Shown here in pieces: positions 59,239 to 64,000 of a stretch of DNA of 64,000 nt. The notes under the pieces are model-generated. The model did no database searches. It was not told the DNA's origin and saw only the letters and a program-made list of their open reading frames with translations. The DNA is from Pseudonocardia autotrophica (GTDB taxonomy: Bacteria > Actinomycetota > Actinomycetes > Mycobacteriales > Pseudonocardiaceae). The position numbers and the translations under genes were made by a program. Within the stretch, counting starts at the first letter, position 1. Each line of letters opens with the position of its first letter. The stretch covers positions 2,480,001 to 2,544,000 of the forward strand of contig NZ_AP018920.1 of assembly GCF_003945385.1 (NCBI RefSeq), in the 5' to 3' direction.

Positions 59239-60249
59239 TTACTGAGTTGGCTGTAGGACGGGTTGATTGATCCACGCCTGCTCGGGCAGGCGCGGCGGGC
59301 TGGGCCGGCGACTGAATCGCTCGGGATACTGGGCGTGTGCGCGGTCGAGGACGGTCTGACGCTGAGCCCGGACCTCGGTCGCGGTGTCGAAGTGGATCGA
59401 CGCCGGGGTGTGCATGCCGATGCCGGAGTGCCGATGCTCGTGGTTGTAGTGCTCGAAGAACCGCTCGCAGAACGCGCGGGCATCAGCGAGCGAGCCGAAC
59501 CGGTCCGGGAAGTCCGGCACGTACTTCAGCGTCTTGAACTGCGCCTCGGAGAACGGGTTGTCATTCGAGCACTGCGGCCGGGAATGTGACCGGCAGATAC
59601 CGAGATCGACCATCAGCTCCGATACCGGTTTCGAGGTCATCGACCCGCCCCGGTCGGCATGAATCGTCTGCGGGATGACGTGGTTGCGGGCGACTGCGTC
59701 GGCGAGGAAATCCTTCGCCACGACGGCATCCTCAGCGTTCGCGGCGAGCCATCCGACTACGTAGCGGGAGAAGATGTCGAGCACCACATACAGCTTGTAC
59801 CACTCGCCCTTCCGCGGGCCCTTCAGCGCGGTGATGTCCCACGACCACACCTCGCTCGGGCCATGAGCGACCAGCTCCGGGCGCACCCGCGGCGGATGCG
59901 TGGCCTGGGCGCGCCGTTCCCGGTTCTGACCCGCTGCGCGGGCGATCCGGTACATGCTCGACTGCGAGCACCACCACCGGCCCTCGTCGAGCTCCCGGGC
60001 CCACACCTGCGGAATGGCCAGATCCCGGTAGTCCTCGGAGTTCAGCAGCGCGAGCACGGCGGCACGCTCGTCGTCGGTGATCGTCGAGGGCGGGAGCCGG
60101 CGCGCACGGTGCGGGCCGTGCAGCGGCCCGAGCGTCACCCCCGCCGGGTCGGCGCGGCGGTAGTGCGTGGCCCGCGACCGACCGGTCAACGCGCACGCCG
60201 CCTTGATCGACACCTCAGCGGCGCGCAACTCGGTGAACGCGCCGTTCAA
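59239..60249 (-). CDS. IS-B OrfB, DDE transposase (copy 4)
   Basis: 336 aa, same protein as at 31332, with all catalytic residues. It overlaps the orfA stop at 60249. The copy is complete. Transcription from it runs in the same direction as dabA, so any outward promoter could drive the orphaned 3' part of dabA, but none was recognised. Confidence 0.92.
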   Translation of the reverse strand: MNGAFTELRAAEVSIKAACALTGRSRATHYRRADPAGVTLGPLHGPHRARRLPPSTITDDERAAVLALLNSEDYRDLAIPQVWARELDEGRWWCSQSSMYRIARAAGQNRERRAQATHPPRVRPELVAHGPSEVWSWDITALKGPRKGEWYKLYVVLDIFSRYVVGWLAANAEDAVVAKDFLADAVARNHVIPQTIHADRGGSMTSKPVSELMVDLGICRSHSRPQCSNDNPFSEAQFKTLKYVPDFPDRFGSLADARAFCERFFEHYNHEHRHSGIGMHTPASIHFDTATEVRAQRQTVLDRAHAQYPERFSRRPSPPRLPEQAWINQPVLQPTQ

Positions 60250-60722
60250 CGCCGCTTCCGCGGCGCCGGTGGTTCCTGGTCGTCCGCGCTCTCGGACAGC
60301 TGCTCCAAGAGCGCGTGCGCTTTTCCCATGATGTCCAACGCGGTCCGCGTCTTCGTCAGGTCGGATTCGAGTTTCGCGTTCCGGGCCCGGAGCCGTTCCA
60401 ACTCGGCCGCCTCCGCCGACCGCTTCGGACGTTTCGCCGACCGCCTCGAATCGGCTACGCCCTCCAGCGCGCCGACGTCCCGGGCCCGGGTCCACTCGAT
60501 CACGTGCGACGAATACAGGCCCTCCCGGCGCAGGACCGCGCCCTTCTCACCGTTCGGCGCGTTCTCATACTCCGCGACGATCGCCAGCTTGTATTCCGCG
60601 CTGAACGACCTACGCGACGGACGCGGCGACGGACCACCAGCCGACCGCGGACCCGACGACGACGCCGTCGACCCGCTGCTGCCGGCCCCCGCACCGCGAC
60701 GCTCCTCCGATGACACGAGCAC
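60246..60722 (-). CDS. IS-B OrfA, HTH protein (copy 4)
   Basis: 158 aa, same protein as at 32339, intact, with HTH and coiled coil. It starts 74 bases inside the element end, so the promoter must lie in the terminal region or come from dabA read-through. Confidence 0.9.
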   Translation of the reverse strand: MLVSSEERRGAGAGSSGSTASSSGPRSAGGPSPRPSRRSFSAEYKLAIVAEYENAPNGEKGAVLRREGLYSSHVIEWTRARDVGALEGVADSRRSAKRPKRSAEAAELERLRARNAKLESDLTKTRTALDIMGKAHALLEQLSESADDQEPPAPRKRR

Positions 60723-61769
60723 CAGGATCTCCGATCACGCCCTCTACTGTGAACCGCTGACTTCAACCTGTCTCAGGTGATCTTGGCAGAGAGGGGATCG
60801 TTGAGCAGGGCGGCGGCGGTGCGGGCGTTGGGCCCCCCGGGATGGCCCCCGCAGGCACCACAGTCCAGCGCGGCCTGGTAGGGGTTGTTGTCGGTATGGG
60901 CGCGGTGCCCGCAGAACACGACCAGGCGTGCGAAGCCCCGGGTCAAGCCCATCAGCGTGAGGATGGTCTCGGCGGTCGCGGCGCGCTCCTCGGGGGTGAG
61001 GACGTCGGTGATGGAGATCTCGGTCGGCGGGTCGGGGGTGATGCGGCGGGCCCCCCACGCGCGTGTGGCGCCGGCGGCGCGGGGAGCGAAGGTCTTGGCC
61101 GCGGCCAGCGGGCCGGCCAGCCAGCCGGCGGATTCGGCGAGAACGAACGGCGCCAGCAGGTCGTCCTTGGCGGTGTGCAGGGAGTGCTCAATGGCGGCGA
61201 GCACCCGGCGACCGGCGAGTGACCGCTCGGCCGCGCGCTGCCGGCCAGGGGTAGGGCGTTCGGTGACGGTGTGCCGGGGCGTGATCGGGCCCGGGCATTG
61301 GGCGCGAGCGGCACCACCGGCGAGGTCGCGGTAGCGCATGGCGACCGCGAAGAAGCCGGCGAAGCCCAGGGTCTGGTAGTTGCCGAGCGCTTCCAGGTGG
61401 CGGCGCAGCCCTTCGGAACGGGGATCGATGCAGCACACCACCTGCGCCCGCGGTGGGGCGTCGGGCTGCTCAGGCTGGTGTCGGCTGAGGGTGCGCAGCA
61501 ACTGCCCCCGGTAGTGGTCCTCGTAGGCGTCCAGCCAGACCAGTGCCCGCTGCTGCAGCGGAAGGTGGTCGAGCAACCGCGCCAGTGCGCTCCGCTGCGC
61601 GGCGTCAGTGTCGGTGACTTCCAGCGCGCCCAGCAGGTGGTGGGCCCGGCCGCCCGGGTCGACGGTGGCCTGCCGGGTGTCGATCCAGCCTGCCGAGGCT
61701 GAGGTTCCCCCGCTTTGCCGGAGTGTCTGAACACTGGTTCGATCTTGAGAACCAGGAAGGAAGGCACTG

Positions 61770-62081
61770 GTGCCCGCACCGAAGAAGTACCCCGATGAGC
61801 TGCGCGAACGAGCGGTCCGGCTGTATCGGGAGTCCGACCCCCGCCCGACGTTCCGCGGGCTCGCGCAGCAGCTCGGGGTGCATCACGAGGCCCTGCGCAA
61901 CTGGGTCCGCCAAGCGGAGGCCGACAAGGGCGAGCGCGATGATCGGCCGTCGACCGACATGCTCGCCGAGAACCGGCGGTTGGCGAAGGAGAACGCCGAG
62001 CTGCGGCGGGTCAACGAGGTCCTGCGCGCGGCGAGCGCCTATTTCGCCAGCGAGATCGGCCCGACCCGGAGGTGGTCATGA
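61770..62081 (+). CDS. IS-C OrfA (copy 2)
   Basis: 103 aa, same protein as the OrfA at 47174, with HTH and leucine zipper. GTG 61770 follows GGAAGGAAGG. The stop overlaps the orfB start (ATGA at 62078). Intact. Confidence 0.9.
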   Translation: MPAPKKYPDELRERAVRLYRESDPRPTFRGLAQQLGVHHEALRNWVRQAEADKGERDDRPSTDMLAENRRLAKENAELRRVNEVLRAASAYFASEIGPTRRWS

Positions 62082-62974
62082 GCTTCGTCGACGCCCATGA
62101 CTTCCCCGTCGGTCTCGTACTACGGGTCCTGAACATCGCGGCCTCGACCTACTACGACTGGCGCGCCCGCCGCGCGTCACCATCGCAGCGGCAGCTCGAC
62201 GACGCCGTCCTGCTCGAGCAAATCGTGAAGATCCGCTCGATCAGCGAGTTCGCCACCACCTACGGCTCCCCGCGGGTCTGGCTCGAGCTGCGCCGCCAGG
62301 GCGTGCACGTCGGCCGCAAGCGCGTCGAGCGGATCATGCGCGAGCACGGCCTACAGGGCGCCCACCTGCGCCGCGGCTGGAAGGGCGGCTCGACCCGGCA
62401 GAACCCCGCCCACCGGCCGGCGCCGGACCTGCTCGAACGCGACTTCACCGCGACCGCGCCGAACCGCGTCTGGGTGGCCGACCTGACCCGGATCGTCACC
62501 GGCGAGGGCGTGTTGTGGCTGGCCTCGGTGCGTGACGCGTTCTCCAACCGGGTCGTCGGCTGGGCCACCGACCCCCGTGCGACGACCGCGCTGGTCCTCA
62601 CCGCGCTCAACCACGCCCTGCGCTCGCGGGACCTGCGCCCCGGCCAGTTGATCTTTCACAGCGACAAGGGAGCCCAGTACACGGCGCTGCGACTCACCCA
62701 GCGCCTGGTCGACGCCGGTGTCGCCCCGTCGACCGGGTCCACAGGGGACAGCTACGACAACGCCCTCGCCGAGAACCTGTGGTCCACCCTCAAGATCGAG
62801 CTGCTCTACTGGCCCGGCACCACCTTCACAACCCGCCGCGACGCCGAGCACGCCCTGATCCGCTACCTCGACGGCTGGTACAACCCGCGCCGGATCCAGG
62901 CCCGCCTCGGCGGGCTCTCACCCGACGAGTACGAAGACGACTATCGTCGCACCCAGCGCGACGCCGACAGGTAA
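62078..62974 (+). CDS. IS-C OrfB, DDE transposase (copy 2)
   Basis: 298 aa, same protein as at 46281. Catalytic Asp, Asp and Glu are in RVWVADLTRI, LIFHSDKGAQ and NALAENLWSTLK. ATG 62078 is preferred over GTG 62072 because of the ATGA overlap. With both inverted repeats intact, this copy should be mobile. Confidence 0.92.
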   Translation: MSFVDAHDFPVGLVLRVLNIAASTYYDWRARRASPSQRQLDDAVLLEQIVKIRSISEFATTYGSPRVWLELRRQGVHVGRKRVERIMREHGLQGAHLRRGWKGGSTRQNPAHRPAPDLLERDFTATAPNRVWVADLTRIVTGEGVLWLASVRDAFSNRVVGWATDPRATTALVLTALNHALRSRDLRPGQLIFHSDKGAQYTALRLTQRLVDAGVAPSTGSTGDSYDNALAENLWSTLKIELLYWPGTTFTTRRDAEHALIRYLDGWYNPRRIQARLGGLSPDEYEDDYRRTQRDADR

Positions 62975-63870
62975 CCCGCACTCCGGCGAACCGGGGGAAG
63001 CTCAGGCCGAGGCCCATGCTGTGCCGTGGGAGTGGGTGCCGGCGAGCGTGGCGGCTTCGGTGGCCAGCCGCAGCGCAAGGTAGTCGACCAGGTCGATGCC
63101 GCTGTCGGGCCGCTGACCCTGCCACCGGATGTGGGCGGCGAAGCCGGGAAGGCAGGCCAGGTGGGCCTGCAGATAGCGGGTGCGTTGGTTGTCCGGGACA
63201 CCGAGCGCGGCCAGCGCCTCCAGGACGGCGTGCTCGGCGCGTTCGGGTAGGTGCCACAGCCGCGCCCGCACCGGCCGCGGCAAGGTCGCGTCGTGGGTGG
63301 CCAGGGCTCGCCAGGCGGGGTAGAAGCCGCGGTCGCGGCCCGGCATCCGCCAGGTGGACTGGCCCTCGTCCAAGAAGGCGGCGCACCACTGGATCGTGTG
63401 GGTGTTGAGCAGGGCGACCACGTCCGGGGCCAGTGCTTCCGCCGCGGTGTGGACCTGGCGGCGCGGCGGTGGGCCCGTGACGCCCTGGTGCAGGTCGGCC
63501 ACCAGGAGTTCGACCGGGTCGTAGGCGCGGTTGCCGAGGGTGAGTGGGCCCTGGCGCAGCGCCGCGGGGTGGCGGCGGGCCAGCACGGCACGCAGGCCGT
63601 CGTCGGTGATCCGTCCGTGCCGCCAGGCATCCCGCAGCCACGTTTCGTCCGGAGTGACTCGTGCTCCGAGCAGATCCGCGGCGATGGTGGCCGCTTCGGC
63701 GAACGGCCGGTCCAGCAGGCCGGACAACGGGTTGACCGCGATGAAGTCGGCCAGTGGCCAGGTCGGTGCCAGAAAACCGGCCGCGTCGGCGATCTCGGTG
63801 CGCACTGCCGCCAGCTGGGTGGAGACGTCAGGGACGGCATCGGGGGCGAGGTCGGTGGCGGGGCTGGTGG

Positions 63871-64000
63871 TCATGGGGAGGAACCCTCCTGCGTGAGCAC
63901 GGCGATAACGGTGGCGAACAGTGCGATCGTGTGCGGCCCTGGCGACCGCACGTCCGGGGCGGTGGCTCCGGTCACAGCGGCGGATCGCTTTCCGCGGTGC
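63871..64000 (-). CDS. dabB: C-terminus of the gene upstream of dabA, probably dabB
   Basis: The last 42 residues of a minus-strand gene that enters from the right edge: VTGATAPDVRSPGPHTIALF, then ATVIAVLTQEGSSP and a stop that overlaps the dabA start (ATGA). Too short to identify by itself. The coupling to dabA, and the known dabB-dabA gene order (DabB being a proton-channel protein of the NuoL/MrpA type), make DabB the likely identity. Confidence 0.5.
   Translation of the reverse strand, partial: HRGKRSAAVTGATAPDVRSPGPHTIALFATVIAVLTQEGSSP

Larger units (their letters stand above)
59207..60795 (-). mobile_element. IS-B copy 4
   Basis: Full-length 1,589 bp in minus orientation with the target duplication GATC at 59203-59206 and 60796-60799, between the LLND and PQVRRH codons of dabA. 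Same end sequences as the other copies. Confidence 0.95.
61700..63004 (+). mobile_element. IS-C copy 2 (1,305 bp, uninterrupted)
   Basis: The inverted-repeat ends TGAGGTTCCCCCGCTTTGCC and TGAGCTTCCCCCGGTTCGCC (read inward) continue as GGAGTG. The 3-base duplication GGC lies at 61697-61699 and 63005-63007, within dabA. It shows the intact form of the element that carries IS-B in copy 1. Orientation is opposite to dabA. Confidence 0.95.
58421..63874 (-). pseudogene. dabA: DabA (DUF2309) inorganic-carbon uptake subunit, interrupted by two IS elements
   Basis: Three exon-like parts: the N-part at 63005-63874 (WPLADFIAVNPLSGLLDRPF), the middle at 60796-61699 with the zinc-site residues of the beta-carbonic-anhydrase-like fold (AQVVCCIDPRSEGLRRHLEA and VVFCGHRAHTDNNPYQAALD followed by CGACGGHPGGPNAR), and the C-part at 58421-59206 (VVAHWINSQYYFATIEPHAF). 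Removing IS-C (duplication GGC) and IS-B (duplication GATC) restores one frame of 850 residues through WASASAGWIDTRQ and LLNDPQVRRH. DabA with the membrane protein DabB accumulates bicarbonate. The start ATG 63874 overlaps the upstream gene's stop (ATGA). As it stands it is inactive, though formerly complete. Confidence 0.9.

Overview
The window comes from a high-GC actinobacterium. A Pseudonocardiales-type organism is my inference, from GC-rich codons, frequent GTG starts, a GlnA2-type glutamine synthetase near glnE, and F420/deazaflavin-type oxidoreductases. I saw no rRNA, tRNA or CRISPR array.

Bases 1 to about 22.7 kb look like stable chromosome. Nitrogen metabolism is represented by a GlnA2-type glutamine synthetase and glnE. 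Between and around them lie a cupin, two alpha/beta hydrolases, an FAD monooxygenase, a MerR regulator beside an LLM oxidoreductase, an M50-like membrane protease, a deazaflavin-dependent nitroreductase, a heme-binding-type protein and a 2OG-Fe(II) oxygenase. A five-gene siderophore block follows at 14.2-18.7 kb: mbtH, ornithine/lysine N-hydroxylase, isochorismate synthase, isochorismatase, and an unusual fusion of an aryl carrier domain to a siderophore-interacting reductase domain. A methyltransferase, a MocR regulator, a thioesterase and a TetR/SRPBCC divergent pair close this part. A non-coding stretch at 3.5-4.3 kb holds two long near-perfect hairpins and a 16-bp tandem repeat.

From about 22.9 kb onward the sequence is accessory. 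It opens with a tyrosine integrase and an excisionase-like HTH protein, then a chromate-resistance operon (split chrB, chrA), decayed metal-efflux genes and a folC paralogue. After that come dense insertion sequences in nested stacks. A three-level nest lies at 29.9-34.2 kb (IS3 > IS30 > IS3). A four-level nest lies at 45.0-50.4 kb (IS3 > IS30 > IS3 > IS3). One 1,589-bp IS3-family element, called IS-B here, occurs four times at 31.3, 41.0, 47.6 and 59.2 kb, each time with a different 4-bp target duplication. A second IS3-family element of 1,305 bp (IS-C) occurs twice. One IS-B copy is itself split by an ISAs1-family element. Removing each insertion with one copy of its target duplication restores the interrupted reading frame, so the order of insertion can be read directly.

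Between the IS stacks lie islands of cargo. 35.7-40.6 kb has a frameshifted winged-helix regulator, a truncated beta-carbonic anhydrase, an unknown protein, a frameshifted baeRF-like protein, TerC and a methyltransferase. A shared operator-like motif (ACGAA-N6-TTCG) recurs there three times. 50.7-56.8 kb has, all on the minus strand, an unknown protein, icd, ilvD, a fabI/inhA homologue and bioD. 58.4-64 kb has dabA (inorganic-carbon uptake), interrupted by IS-B and IS-C, with the C-terminus of its probable partner dabB at the window edge.

Functionally the accessory part looks like metal and stress resistance plus inorganic-carbon acquisition cargo, currently being inactivated by IS expansion.
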